A stretch of 28,110 nucleotides of DNA from Prolixibacteraceae bacterium (GTDB taxonomy: Bacteria > Bacteroidota > Bacteroidia > Bacteroidales > Prolixibacteraceae), in NCBI GenBank assembly GCA_003537645.1, contig DPRM01000126.1:88643-116752 (forward strand). The letters run 5' to 3'. Made by a program: the position numbers and the translations under genes. Shown here piece after piece: positions 1 through 8,600 of the stretch; position 1 is the stretch's first letter, and each line of letters starts with the position of its first letter. Under the pieces are notes generated by a model. That model was not told where the DNA came from and searched no databases. It saw nothing but the letters and a program-made list of their open reading frames with translations.

Positions 1-57
1 GGTTAGAATATCGGCCTGTCACGCCGAGGGTCGCGGGTTCGAGTCCCGTCCGCACCG
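1..57 (+). tRNA. tRNA-Asp (anticodon GTC), 5' end outside the window
   Basis: The 3' part of a tRNA is visible from the D-arm onward. The anticodon stem TCGGC (11-15) pairs with GCCGA (23-27) around the loop CTGTCAC, giving anticodon GTC at 18-20, which reads Asp codons. The T stem GCGGG (33-37) pairs with CCCGT (45-49) around TTCGAGT. The acceptor 3' strand CCGCACC (50-56) is followed by discriminator G57, usual for tRNA-Asp. CCA is not encoded (CAA follows). The 5' acceptor strand and part of the D arm lie before base 1. Confidence 0.95.
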
Positions 58-58
58 C

Positions 59-97
59 AAAAGGTTGCTTCGAAAGAAGTGACCTTTTTTGCGTTTT
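59..97 (+). terminator. Rho-independent terminator of the tRNA-Asp transcript
   Basis: Bases 59-71 pair with 76-88 in a 13-bp stem (two G-U pairs) closed by a GAAA tetraloop (72-75). The T-run is at 85-90 with more T at 94-97. It starts two bases after the tRNA discriminator. Confidence 0.88.
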
Positions 98-100
98 AAA

Positions 101-301
101 GCTAGGATCAAGCGGAAAACCTGTGGAGATATCAATAGAAGTTTGAGGTTTAAAAATCTAAAGTTAAGGTACATAAAGGTTGATCTCTGCTTCGAAACCC
201 TGAATTACTGAACACTGAACACTTTTCCATGCTCATTGCTCCATGCCCTTGCGAAATATTTCTCCACAGCCTCCCCAACATTTCCGCTTGATCCTAAAGC
301 T
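101..301. repeat. Non-coding element with terminal inverted repeats (MITE- or REP-doublet-like)
   Basis: The left end has GGATCAAGCGGAAA (105-118) followed by TGTGGAGA (122-129). The right end carries their exact reverse complements in mirrored order: TCTCCACA (261-268) and TTTCCGCTTGATCC (281-294), with AGCT just outside on both sides. The right arm holds about 9 extra bases between the two blocks. The interior of about 130 bp has no credible ORF; it includes a short direct repeat, CTGAACACTGAACACT. The left 23 bp (105-127) recur exactly at 28086-28108. A non-autonomous mobile element or a paired REP-like repeat would fit; no transposase is present in the window. Confidence 0.6.
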
Positions 302-454
302 ATCTAATGCACTCCGGGAACTTACCGGGATATTCCTTCCTTTCATATCTCATTTCAGAAATAAACTGTTCTTCAAAAACATTATCAGCCAATTGATGTT
401 AAAGACTGATAGATTGATATTTAAATTGAAATAATAACCACAAATCTTTTAGAA

Positions 455-1510
455 ATGAAATTTAACAAACTAATTTTATTCGCTTTTATCGCGCTGGTAT
501 TCAGTGCTTGTAATCAGAAACCAGCCAAAACCGAGGCCGATAGTAATGTGAAATATTTCCGTAGCATTCAATTCAGCGAAACTCCCTGGGATACTGAAAA
601 GGGCTTGCGTTCGCTTACAGCCGAAGAGGCAAAAACCATCAATAATTACAAATTTACCACCAACGAAAATGGTCAGCTGGTTTCGGTCGAATACAACCGG
701 AATGGCGTTTTGCTTGATTACTCGTCGATTGGTGCTGCAAAAGTTACCTATACATACGAGGGTAAAAAGCAAATCAAACATTTTTTTAATGAAAAAAACG
801 AACCCGCAAAAAATGGGGGAGCTTCGGTTTATGAATACATGCTTGATGAATCGGGAATGCGGACGGCTCTGCGTTTCTTAGACGAAAATAATGCTCCGGT
901 CGAAAATCGTAATAAGATTCATTATTTTGAGTGGAACAAACTCCCTGATGGAATGCTTCGTGAATTAAGATACAATTTGGCTGGTGAAAGTGTGGTGATG
1001 AATGAGTTTTGTCCGTTTTATGAACTGCGCTTTACGTACGATGAAAATGGATATGTAACACGTATGGCCAATTATCAGGCTGATACTTTGTACAATTGTA
1101 CTGCCGAAAACTGTGGCGATATTGGCGTTTCGTACTTTTTGTTTGAAAACAGCAAAGACGGTGACTTGTTACAATTTTCGGTTCACAATACTGTTGGACA
1201 GCTATCTAATTTATATTGGGGATGGGCCAAACGGGTAAATGTGGTTGATGCCAATGGCTATGCAATTGAAACAACGCAGTTCGATCAGGATAACGAATTT
1301 TTGGGCGGAAAGAGTTTGCCAATTATTAAATCGGAATATGACGAACACGGCGCTTTGGTTAAACGTATTTCGATGGATAAAGACAAGAATATTGCCAATA
1401 ATCCGGGTGATGGAGTGGCTATTACTAAATATACATACGATGCTGAAGGTCGTAGAACTGAAACACTAAAATACGATAAAGATGAAGTTTTGGTCGTAGC
1501 TAAAGGTTAA
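455..1510 (+). CDS. Lipoprotein with YD-like repeats, function unknown
   Basis: 351 residues. It begins with a lipoprotein signal peptide: Lys at positions 2 and 5, a hydrophobic core, and lipobox FSAC with Cys19, so it is probably anchored in a membrane outside the cytoplasm. The rest is made of irregular beta-rich repeats of the type Y-x-Y-D/E-x-x-G-x, for example YTYEGKK, FTYDENGYVTRMANY and YTYDAEGRRTETLKYDKD near the C-terminus. These resemble the YD repeats of Rhs-type proteins and similar Bacteroidota surface lipoproteins, but the protein has no Rhs core or toxin domain. It ends 10 bp before the two-rhodanese lipoprotein gene on the same strand, so the two are probably co-transcribed. 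I recognise no enzymatic motif. The lipoprotein call is strong; the function is unknown. Confidence 0.8.
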   Translation: MKFNKLILFAFIALVFSACNQKPAKTEADSNVKYFRSIQFSETPWDTEKGLRSLTAEEAKTINNYKFTTNENGQLVSVEYNRNGVLLDYSSIGAAKVTYTYEGKKQIKHFFNEKNEPAKNGGASVYEYMLDESGMRTALRFLDENNAPVENRNKIHYFEWNKLPDGMLRELRYNLAGESVVMNEFCPFYELRFTYDENGYVTRMANYQADTLYNCTAENCGDIGVSYFLFENSKDGDLLQFSVHNTVGQLSNLYWGWAKRVNVVDANGYAIETTQFDQDNEFLGGKSLPIIKSEYDEHGALVKRISMDKDKNIANNPGDGVAITKYTYDAEGRRTETLKYDKDEVLVVAKG

Positions 1511-1520
1511 TTTTGATTCT

Positions 1521-2558
1521 ATGAGAACGATCAATCAAATCATTGCGGCTGTTTTACTATCGGTTCTGGTGGCCTGCTCCGGAGGGAATAAGCCTAAATC
1601 GGCCGAATCTGCTGCTTCAACCGAAAGCAAATCTGCTACCATTGAAATAAACGATGAAGCTCAAGAGTTGCTGAAGTACCTGGAAGAATCGGGTGATTAT
1701 GTGAATGGCCGGAATTTCCCGTCATTAATTAAAGCTTCGGTTGTGAATGAAGAACTGGCCGGAAATGTTAAAATCATCGATTTGAGGAATCCGGAAGCTT
1801 ATGCAAAAGGGCATATTAAAGGCGCTGTGAATGTGGAGTTTGGTAAAATTCCCGATTATTTTTCAAATGTCATTAAGCCCTTCGAGTTCGATAAAATTAT
1901 ATTGGTTTGTTTTACCGGCCAAACTTCGAGTTATACCACTTCGCTTTTACGTTTAATGGGCTACGGAAATGTGTACGCCATGCGTTGGGGTATGAGCGGC
2001 TGGAACAAGGATTTTGCTTCGGATTGGTGGTTAAAATCTGTTTCGGATAAGTATGAAACCAAGCTGGAAACCGTTGAAAATGTAAGAGCTGATCTGACTG
2101 ATTTTCCACAAATGAATACCGGAAAAACAACTGGTGAAGAAATTCTGGCAGAGCGTTTTAACCAGCTGTTTGCTGCAGGTTTTGCTGATGCTTTTATTAC
2201 AGCTGATCAGGTTTTTGAACAGCCTCAAAATTTTTACACCATTAATTTCGAGCGGAAAGATAAATATGATGCCGGACATATTCCGGGTGCAGTGCGTTAC
2301 AAAACCAACGGAACACTCGGAATTGTTTCCGAAATGCAGTCGATTCCGACCAATAAAGAAGCGGCCATTTATTGCGGAACCGGGCACAATTCGGCATTTG
2401 TAACAGCCTACCTTCGTTTATTTGGTTACAATGCAAAAACGGTAATGTATGGGAATAATGCTTTTATGCACAGCAAAATGCTGAAAGATAAAACATTGCT
2501 TTCATGGCTTTCGTTTACTGAAGCTGAAGTTGGTAATTATGCCTACGTAAAGAATTAG
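1521..2558 (+). CDS. Lipoprotein with two rhodanese domains
   Basis: 345 residues. The signal peptide has lipobox LVAC with Cys19, so the protein is lipid-anchored outside the cytoplasm. Rhodanese domain 1 spans about 65-170: IIDLRNPEAYAKGHIKGAVN (85-104), then the active-site loop CFTGQTS with Cys130, then RWGMSGWNKD. Domain 2 spans about 225-320: the AGHIPGAVRY segment (251-260), the loop CGTGHNS with Cys285, and a C-terminal YGNNAF segment. Both catalytic Cys are present, unlike the two rhodanese-like proteins on the opposite strand, and DLRNPEAYAKGHI is the classical CH2A motif. Family knowledge supports sulfane-sulfur transfer via a Cys persulfide. It converges on the minus-strand sulfur cluster with only 10 bp between the stop codons, suggesting a shared role in extracytoplasmic sulfur handling. 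The substrate cannot be read from the sequence. Confidence 0.88.
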   Translation: MRTINQIIAAVLLSVLVACSGGNKPKSAESAASTESKSATIEINDEAQELLKYLEESGDYVNGRNFPSLIKASVVNEELAGNVKIIDLRNPEAYAKGHIKGAVNVEFGKIPDYFSNVIKPFEFDKIILVCFTGQTSSYTTSLLRLMGYGNVYAMRWGMSGWNKDFASDWWLKSVSDKYETKLETVENVRADLTDFPQMNTGKTTGEEILAERFNQLFAAGFADAFITADQVFEQPQNFYTINFERKDKYDAGHIPGAVRYKTNGTLGIVSEMQSIPTNKEAAIYCGTGHNSAFVTAYLRLFGYNAKTVMYGNNAFMHSKMLKDKTLLSWLSFTEAEVGNYAYVKN

Positions 2559-2568
2559 AGTAGAACTT

Positions 2569-3045
2569 CTAAATAGAATCCTGTTCCAGTCTGGCCGTTG
2601 TGTCGGGCTGGAATTTGTATTTTAATACCTCCTGATTGTCTCCTAAATTCAGAATAAAGATATTTTCAAAACCCAACTGATTCAGGATTATCCATGCTTT
2701 TGAAGCCGTTGCTTCATCAGAAGAATAAAGAATCAGATCACCTTCCACTTCTTCCAGAATTTTGCGGTTGGCACGATCCAGCAGATTTTCAAAAGGAAGC
2801 CTGATTGAATTTTCAATACGAAGGGAATCCGGCAAGTTGTCAGCACCAATATTTACAACCAGCCACTTGCTTTTTAGCTGAAGTAGTTGTTCCGGCGAAA
2901 TCAGGTTACTGTTATTTTGTACAGCTTCAAGCGCGGTTTTTACTTCCTGCTTAAAAATGTGCTGATTCGAGTTTCTAACAATTACTAAAATCAGAAGAAC
3001 GACCAGGACAAGTACGACAATTTTTAAATTTTTCAGTTGATTCAT
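2569..3045 (-). CDS. Membrane-anchored rhodanese-like protein lacking the catalytic Cys
   Basis: 158 residues. One N-terminal membrane segment (about residues 8-23, nearly all V/L/I) is followed by a rhodanese-like fold at about 45-145. WLVVNIGADN (61-70) replaces the usual IDVR strand. The active-site loop position reads LILYSSDEATASKAW, so Ser108 stands where the persulfide-forming Cys should be. The later strand IFILNLGDNQEV is the usual rhodanese end strand. The domain is therefore probably a non-catalytic binding or scaffold module. The start is 17 bp after the stop of the preceding minus-strand rhodanese-like gene, so the two are almost certainly one transcript. Family assignment rests on fold pattern and neighbours. 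Confidence 0.75.
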   Translation of the reverse strand: MNQLKNLKIVVLVLVVLLILVIVRNSNQHIFKQEVKTALEAVQNNSNLISPEQLLQLKSKWLVVNIGADNLPDSLRIENSIRLPFENLLDRANRKILEEVEGDLILYSSDEATASKAWIILNQLGFENIFILNLGDNQEVLKYKFQPDTTARLEQDSI

Positions 3046-3062
3046 GATTTCTGATTCTTAGT

Positions 3063-3674
3063 TTATTCGCAGCCTCCGTCCAGTTTCGATTGGGTAAGCC
3101 TTTTGGCATCAAAAAAACGTGTTTTCAGGCTGTCGGGTAAGCTGTTAATCTGTGTGAATATTTTACGTGCGTTCAGCCTGTTTTCGAAACGGGCATTCTC
3201 CGCCGGGGTAATTTTTTCTCCTGAATACTGGCTTAGCATCACTGTTTTAAACCATTCATTAAGTCCACCTTTCATCACATAACTATTTGAATAGCCCATT
3301 CCAGTAACAATTGTCCAGGCGTAGTTAGCTGTTTGATCGCCATTTCCGTAGAAAATAGTTTTAATTTCTTTCTGATTGAGTGTCGGTTCCCACAATGGAT
3401 TTAAAAGCTCTGAAAACGGAATATTGACAGAGCCGGGAATATTGCATTCCCTGTATTGTTCGGCGCTGCGTATATCAATAATTTGTACCGTACTATCTTC
3501 ATTATTTACAAAACGGGCAACCTGATCAACCGAAAAATACATGTCGCCGGAAACCGATAGCGAGAGTAACTCGTCCGCTTTTAGCTGAAATGTTTGTGCA
3601 GCGTTGAAAGGCAGAAAGGCAAGGATAATTCCGACACCAATCAGCAATACTGAATATTTTATTCGTGCATCCAT
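3063..3674 (-). CDS. Exported rhodanese-like protein with a replaced active-site Cys
   Basis: 203 residues from the ATG at 3674. I chose this start because it gives an ideal signal or anchor sequence (MDARIKYSVLLIGVGIILAF) after an AT-rich leader; the same frame stays open upstream to an ATG at 3743, which would put 23 polar residues before the signal. Rhodanese pattern: QIIDIRSAEQYRECNIPGSV (64-83), the active loop IFYGNGDQTANYAW with Gly110 where Cys is expected, and VMKGGLNEWF (133-142). The C-terminus ends LDGGCE, giving one Cys (202) in a flexible tail, and Cys77 lies in the motif where His is usual. It heads a two-gene unit with the next rhodanese-like gene and follows two YeeE/YedE genes. 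The role in sulfur trafficking is inferred from context. Confidence 0.8.
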   Translation of the reverse strand: MDARIKYSVLLIGVGIILAFLPFNAAQTFQLKADELLSLSVSGDMYFSVDQVARFVNNEDSTVQIIDIRSAEQYRECNIPGSVNIPFSELLNPLWEPTLNQKEIKTIFYGNGDQTANYAWTIVTGMGYSNSYVMKGGLNEWFKTVMLSQYSGEKITPAENARFENRLNARKIFTQINSLPDSLKTRFFDAKRLTQSKLDGGCE

Positions 3675-3742
3675 TTTTATTTGTTTAATATGAATATCCT
3701 TATTCTTACCTAATGAGATTTTCGCTCTGGAGAATATTGTCA

Positions 3743-3800
3743 TTCGTAGTCATTTTAGCTACAACAAATGACAACAAATGACCATTTAATGACTCTTTTT
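3743..3800. promoter_or_regulatory. Repeated GTCATT motifs upstream of the rhodanese-like pair
   Basis: The 160-bp gap between the transporter genes and the rhodanese-like pair contains an exact 10-bp tandem repeat (ACAACAAATG at 3761-3770 and 3771-3780). Read on the minus strand, GTCATT occurs three times at spacings of about 10-11 bp, and an oppositely oriented copy lies at about 3749-3755. Helically phased repeats upstream of a gene could be a regulator site. I see no convincing promoter hexamers, so this is tentative. Confidence 0.3.
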
Positions 3801-3834
3801 TAATAATTAGGTATCATGTCGGATACTCATTTGT

Positions 3835-4437
3835 TTAAAGTTCTCTGGTAATATCAGCCCGCTTAAATTTTTTCTCGGCGAGTTCGGCTAACCAAAATAG
3901 CGCGACAGCGGCAACTATCAAAATCAGCGTAAAAACTCCGGGCGAAACGCCCATCCATTCATCAATTCGCATCGCTCCTTTGTAGTTTTCCAAGGCTAAA
4001 TTTTCGATTGACGGGTAGGTTTCGGCAAACAAAAAAGCGCCAACCATTCCACCAATCAGGAAAATCATCGCGTCAATTTTCCCGATCGAAAGCGCACTAA
4101 TGCCGGTTCCGGGGCAGTATCCGCCCATAATAAAACCCGCACCCATAATCACTCCGCCAATGATTGCAGAATTGATGTAGTACGGATTCACATAAACCAG
4201 TTTCAGATTGAGCAAGCCAAAGAAACTAAGCAACTGCGAACCAACCAGGGCAACAATGGCGGCAGTGAAAAACACTTTCAGTACGGTGGTATCGTAGCCA
4301 TAAAACATCCCGGCCAGTTTCCGGCTCGACGAGAATCCGGCTTGCTCCAGTGCGAACCCAAAACCAATGCCGATGCCAAAAGCAATCAGCAGGTTAAGCC
4401 ATTCCGGAAGTTCTGATAATATAGAAAGAGGTCCCAT
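3835..4437 (-). CDS. YeeE/YedE family sulfur transporter, C-terminal half
   Basis: 200 residues from the ATG at 4437 (MGPLSILSELPEW). The frame stays open to 4548, but that extension reads through the palindromic repeat at 4470-4553 and is rejected. Several membrane segments are evident (about 14-30, 50-75, 89-106, 120-138, 158-175). Family signatures: EQAGFSSSRKLAGMFYG (31-47) and GGYCPGTG with Cys108. In characterised thiosulfate transporters of this family, Cys residues at such sites line the substrate path. The family normally has both halves in one chain of about 330-400 residues; here they are two genes, a common Bacteroidota arrangement. It probably forms a complex with the other half to import thiosulfate or a related sulfur species across the inner membrane. 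Confidence 0.88.
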   Translation of the reverse strand: MGPLSILSELPEWLNLLIAFGIGIGFGFALEQAGFSSSRKLAGMFYGYDTTVLKVFFTAAIVALVGSQLLSFFGLLNLKLVYVNPYYINSAIIGGVIMGAGFIMGGYCPGTGISALSIGKIDAMIFLIGGMVGAFLFAETYPSIENLALENYKGAMRIDEWMGVSPGVFTLILIVAAVALFWLAELAEKKFKRADITREL

Positions 4438-4469
4438 AAGTTGTGTGTTTGAATTACTGAAATTTATGA

Positions 4470-4553
4470 CGTCATTGCGAAGTAGCGAAGCGAATGAAGC
4501 AATCTGTCGAATAGGTGGGATTGCCACACTCCCTTTGGTCGTTCGCAATGACG
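4470..4553. repeat. Degenerate palindromic repeat (GTCATTGCGA...CAATC type)
   Basis: Outer arms CGTCATTGCGAA (4470-4481) and TTCGCAATGACG (4542-4553) are perfect 12-bp inverted repeats. Inner arms GCAATC (4499-4504) and GATTGC (4519-4524) pair again. Between them, AGCGAAGCGAATGAA faces ACTCCCTTTGGTC and is partly decayed. The pattern resembles interspersed palindromes of this sequence type found in many unrelated bacterial genomes. It sits in the gap between the two transporter-half genes and could form a strong hairpin in their mRNA. Confidence 0.8.
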
Positions 4554-4569
4554 CTTTTAATATTGTTTG

Positions 4570-5082
4570 CTATATCCATAGACTTCTGAAAAACCAGGCA
4601 AACAGGTATGCCGAACCGAAAATGGCGATCATGGTTACGAAACCGGCAACCGAAAACACGGCCATGCCCGAAAGTGCAGCTCCACTCGTGCAGCCCCTCG
4701 CCAACTGCGCTCCGTAAACGAAGAAAATACCACCCAGGAAAGCAAAAAGCAGTCGCTTATTATTCGATATTTTGGGCGATTTTTCCACCTTGAATTTTAA
4801 GCGGTGGGCGAGAGCTCCCGAAATAGAACCACCCAGAACCATTCCAAGCACTTCGAGCGCCAGCCAGTTTTTTAACGGACTTTCGCCATCCTCGAAATAC
4901 TTGCTGTAATAGGGCGATTCCATCGCGTGTTGCTTGTCAACCGCACCAACCAGCGCCACCACTGTATATTTGATACCGCCGCTGGCGCCAAGGCCACGCC
5001 CCGACAAAAACATGGCAGCCAGAAGAACCAACCCGAGCAGAGTCCCTGCCAGATAGGGGTTCATATATTTGCTTTTTCCCAT
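4570..5082 (-). CDS. YeeE/YedE family sulfur transporter, N-terminal half
   Basis: 170 residues with about four membrane segments (10-27, 73-92, 110-127, 140-166). Signatures: SGRGLGASGG (27-36) near the first membrane segment and QLARGCTSG with Cys131 (126-134); the ARGCTSG motif is a hallmark of the family. An extracytoplasmic-type loop of about 30 residues (48-72) separates the first two membrane segments. It is the first gene of the minus-strand sulfur cluster and is followed by the C-terminal half after a 132-bp gap containing a palindromic repeat. The start at 5082 follows an A-rich leader; an alternative ATG lies six codons later. Predicted role: half of an inner-membrane thiosulfate or sulfur-compound uptake channel. 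The related selenium-linked YedE role is less likely because no selenium gene is nearby. Confidence 0.88.
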   Translation of the reverse strand: MGKSKYMNPYLAGTLLGLVLLAAMFLSGRGLGASGGIKYTVVALVGAVDKQHAMESPYYSKYFEDGESPLKNWLALEVLGMVLGGSISGALAHRLKFKVEKSPKISNNKRLLFAFLGGIFFVYGAQLARGCTSGAALSGMAVFSVAGFVTMIAIFGSAYLFAWFFRSLWI

Positions 5083-5267
5083 TTCTACTGAAATTTTAGG
5101 ATTCTTTTCATGAAATTCTTAATAAGACAATTCAGATGTAGATATTGTTTTGGAAACAGGCAGTGCTTTGGCTGCTTTTTATGCTAAGAAAAAACATAAA
5201 ACCGTATATTCGTAACTGGCTTTTCGTGTTAGTTAATCTCGTTGTAACATATTTTAAAATAGTGTAT

Positions 5268-5627
5268 ATGAAAAAGTTAATAGTTTGCCTGATGGTGTGT
5301 TTTTCTTTCTCACTCCTGTTTAATTCCTGCGAAGTGGAAGAAAATTCGTTTCAGGAGTCGTTTTTGATTGGAAAATGGCAATCGGGTACAGTTTATTACA
5401 AGTATGCGAGTAATTATTCGGGTACTACCTGGGATACCAGCGACGATGTAATAGAAGCTGAAGCTCAGCCATTTACATGGACCTTGGTTCAGTCGGAATT
5501 AACGCACATTCACATTATGGAAGGAGGTGGAAATGTGCCAAAAGTTTACACCGTAACGGAGCTTACAGCCACCTCGCTCAAGTACAAAGATAATTTCGGG
5601 AAGTCGTATTCGTTTACAAAACTGTAG
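5268..5627 (+). CDS. Small lipocalin-like lipoprotein, function unknown
   Basis: 119 residues from the ATG at 5268. The frame is open back to 5145, but only the 5268 start gives a signal peptide at the N-terminus (MKKLIVCLMVCFSFSLLF) with Cys21 in NSCEVEE as the lipid attachment site. The mature part is beta-rich and starts LIGKWQSGTVYYKY, the GxW opening of lipocalin-like domains, and ends in short strands (YTVTELTATSLKYKDNFGKSYSFTKL) as in lipocalin-like Bacteroidota lipoproteins. Its stop codon is 3 bp before the AsmA-family start, indicating translational coupling and possible joint function in the envelope. Ligand unknown. Confidence 0.78.
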   Translation: MKKLIVCLMVCFSFSLLFNSCEVEENSFQESFLIGKWQSGTVYYKYASNYSGTTWDTSDDVIEAEAQPFTWTLVQSELTHIHIMEGGGNVPKVYTVTELTATSLKYKDNFGKSYSFTKL

Positions 5628-5630
5628 GTT

Positions 5631-8600
5631 ATGCAAAAAGTGTTTAAATGGTTGGCTATTGCATTCGCGGCAATTGTGTTCGTTGTGGTTTTGGTCGCCG
5701 GAATAGCGGTGTGGATGGTGTTTACGCCCGAAAGGTTAACGCCGCTTGTCCGTTCGCAGGCTGCCAAATACATCACCTGCGAATCGCAGATTGGCGAGGT
5801 GGAGCTGACTTTTTTCAGCACTTTCCCACGATTCGGAATCAAAGTGAATCGATTTGCACTGATCAACCGCTTTCCGGGCGCTTCTTCCGACACTTTGGTG
5901 CGTGCCAATGAGTTTGTGGGGATCGTAGATCTGGCCGCCTGGTGGAAGCACAATGAATTGGTGCTGACCGAACTTCAGATGCACAATGGTGCGTTAAATG
6001 CTTATGTGGATAGTCTGGAACACGCTAATTTTGATGTTGTTAAAGCCGATACAATTGCTACTTCGGAAGATTCAGAAATGCCTTTCAGTTTCGTCAATCT
6101 GGAAAATGTGGAGTTGGAAAATGTGAATGTTTCGTACATCGACCAATCGCTGAAATTCCGGACAGATATTCGCCAGCTTTCGGCCCAACTTTCAGGAAAA
6201 TTGGTTGCCGACACCATCGATATGAAAATTGATGCACAAAAAGGTATCGTTTCGCTGGCTTACGATGGCGAAAATTACCTTCGGGGCGCTTCGGTAAAAG
6301 TCAACACGAGTGCCCGGTTCATTGTCCCGAAAATGAGGATTGAATTTGCTGCGAATTCGGAGGTCACGGTGAATAACATGAACGTGACGCTTAGCGGTTC
6401 AATTGAAAATGATTCGGCTCACGATCAGATACTTTTCGATTTAAACTATCAGGGTAAATTATTGCCTTTGCCCGAAATGCTGGCCTTTGTTCCGTCCGGT
6501 TACCAATCGTATTTGAAAGGTGTTGAAGCCAGCGGGTTAATTACTTCGGAAGGCAAAATAAAGGGAGCGTATGCTGATTCGCTGATGCCGCTGATGGATA
6601 TGCACATCGTGCTTCAGGATGGCACCTTGAAATACGAAGGATTCCCGGTTCCGTTGAGCGATATGAATGGCGAAGTGGTGTTTTATTCCGATCTGACCAA
6701 CGACGATATTTCGTACCTGCAAATTGACAGGTTTAGCGCTAAAACTCCCAGATCGACCATTCAAACCAGCGGGAAAATCACTCATTTCCTCACAGATATA
6801 CACTGCGATTTGACTTCGGAAGGGGATTTTGATTTGGCGGAATTCGTGCCGATGATCCCTGCCGATATGAAAACCAAGGTGAGCGGACGGGCGGCTGGAA
6901 AGTTGGTTTCGCAATTCACGATGTCGCAGATGGAGAAGATGCAACTCGAAAAAATGGTTCTTTCCGGCTCGGTAAACTTGTCGGATTTTAAGCTGGTTTA
7001 CGATACCATTTCGATGCAAACCGACGATTCGAAAATTGATTTCAGTTTACCCAATTCGTTGGCTTCAGCAAAAAACAAGCGGTTTGTTAGCGCCAAAGTG
7101 AATACCAAAAATCTTGCTGTCAGCACACCGAAAAGTATAAACGCGGTATTTAAAAATGGCCAGGTTTCGTTGGAAGCTTCCGATTTTAGAGATAGTACGC
7201 GCATTCCGGAGGTTGCCTGTACATTTAAACTCGATTCGCTTTCTGCGCAGATGGACACTATGCAGGTGGCTGTTCAGAAACCTACCGGACAACTTGAAAT
7301 GATGCCGCGAAAAGGCAATTCAACAGAGCCCGAAGTAAATGTGACCTTCGGCAGTGGCCGTTTGACAGCAAAGGCAGGCGAAGGTAGCGGGCAGATGAAC
7401 ACCGCGAAACTGAAAGCATTTTACTGGAGCGACAAGGTTCAGCCCAAAATGAAGATTGAGTATTCGGGCGAAAACCTGCAACTGACGATGGGCAAGGACT
7501 CGGCCCGAATGAATAAACTGGATATGAATGCCGATTTGCTGAACGACCAGAGCCAGAAAGACGTTTTTCAGCAATGGCAGGGCAACGGTTTTTTGAAGCT
7601 GGAAAAAGGCCTGATTTCGATGTCATCACTCAAATATCCACTCGAAATTCCGTCCATACAAATGGATTTTACGCCTGAAAAGTTCAACATCAAAGAAAGC
7701 AAGTTAAAAATCGACCAATCGGATTTCAGCCTTTCGGGAAAGCTAAGCAATGTAATTTCCTATTTCAGGAAAGACTCGTTGCTTCGCGGAAATTTCAACT
7801 TTGTGAGCGACAAAACTGATTTGATACAACTAATGCAATTAACCAGCGGATTGGGTGAAACAGAACAGAAAACAGCTCCGGCAGAGGAGGTTTTGACTGG
7901 CCCGTACATGGTTCCGAAAGGAATGGATCTGCAACTGAATGTGGATATTGCTTCGGCCAATTATGGTTCGGGTGTAGCCCGCAACATCAAAGGTCAGGTT
8001 CGGGTGAAAGATGGTTTGCTCATTCTGGACGACTTAAATCTTGTGACCCCGGCTGCCAAAATGAAACTGACCACCATGTACCGCACACCGCGAAAGAACC
8101 ATTTGTTTATGGGGCTCGATTTTCACATGATGGATGTGGAGATCAGTGAACTGTTGAAAATTATTCCGGATGTGGATTCGATTATGCCCATGCTGCGCTC
8201 GTTTAGCGGCAAAGGCGAGTTTCACATGGCCGCCGAAACCTACCTCGATTCGCTTTATAATCCGAAGCCATCAACCATTCGCGGGGCAGCATCTGTTCGC
8301 GGGCAGAACCTGGTTTTAATGGATGGGGAAACCTTCAGCGAAATTGCCAAAACACTGAAATTCAGTAAAAAGACATTCAACAAAGTGGATAGTCTGGCGG
8401 CGGAGTTCACCATATTTAAAAAGGAAATCGACATTTATCCGTTCCTGATAGTGATGGATAAATACAAAGGAGTAGTAGCTGGAAGACATAATATGGACAT
8501 GAGTTTCGACTACCATATTTCGGTGGTCGATAGTCCGTTGCCAATAAAACTGGGTATTGATATTAACGGTACGCTCGACGATTTGAAATACCGGCTGGCC

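Noticed and set aside
243..434. 63-codon plus-strand frame near the tRNA
   Set aside because: It runs through the right inverted repeat of the non-coding element, has unnatural composition and no ribosome site.
476..781. 101-codon minus-strand frame inside the first lipoprotein gene
   Set aside because: It is the antisense shadow of a gene with a clear signal peptide and repeats.
4438..4548. N-terminal extension of the YeeE/YedE C-terminal half
   Set aside because: The extension is the translated palindromic repeat; the ATG at 4437 gives a normal family N-terminus.
5145..5267. Upstream extension of the small lipoprotein
   Set aside because: It would bury the lipoprotein signal peptide 41 residues into the chain.
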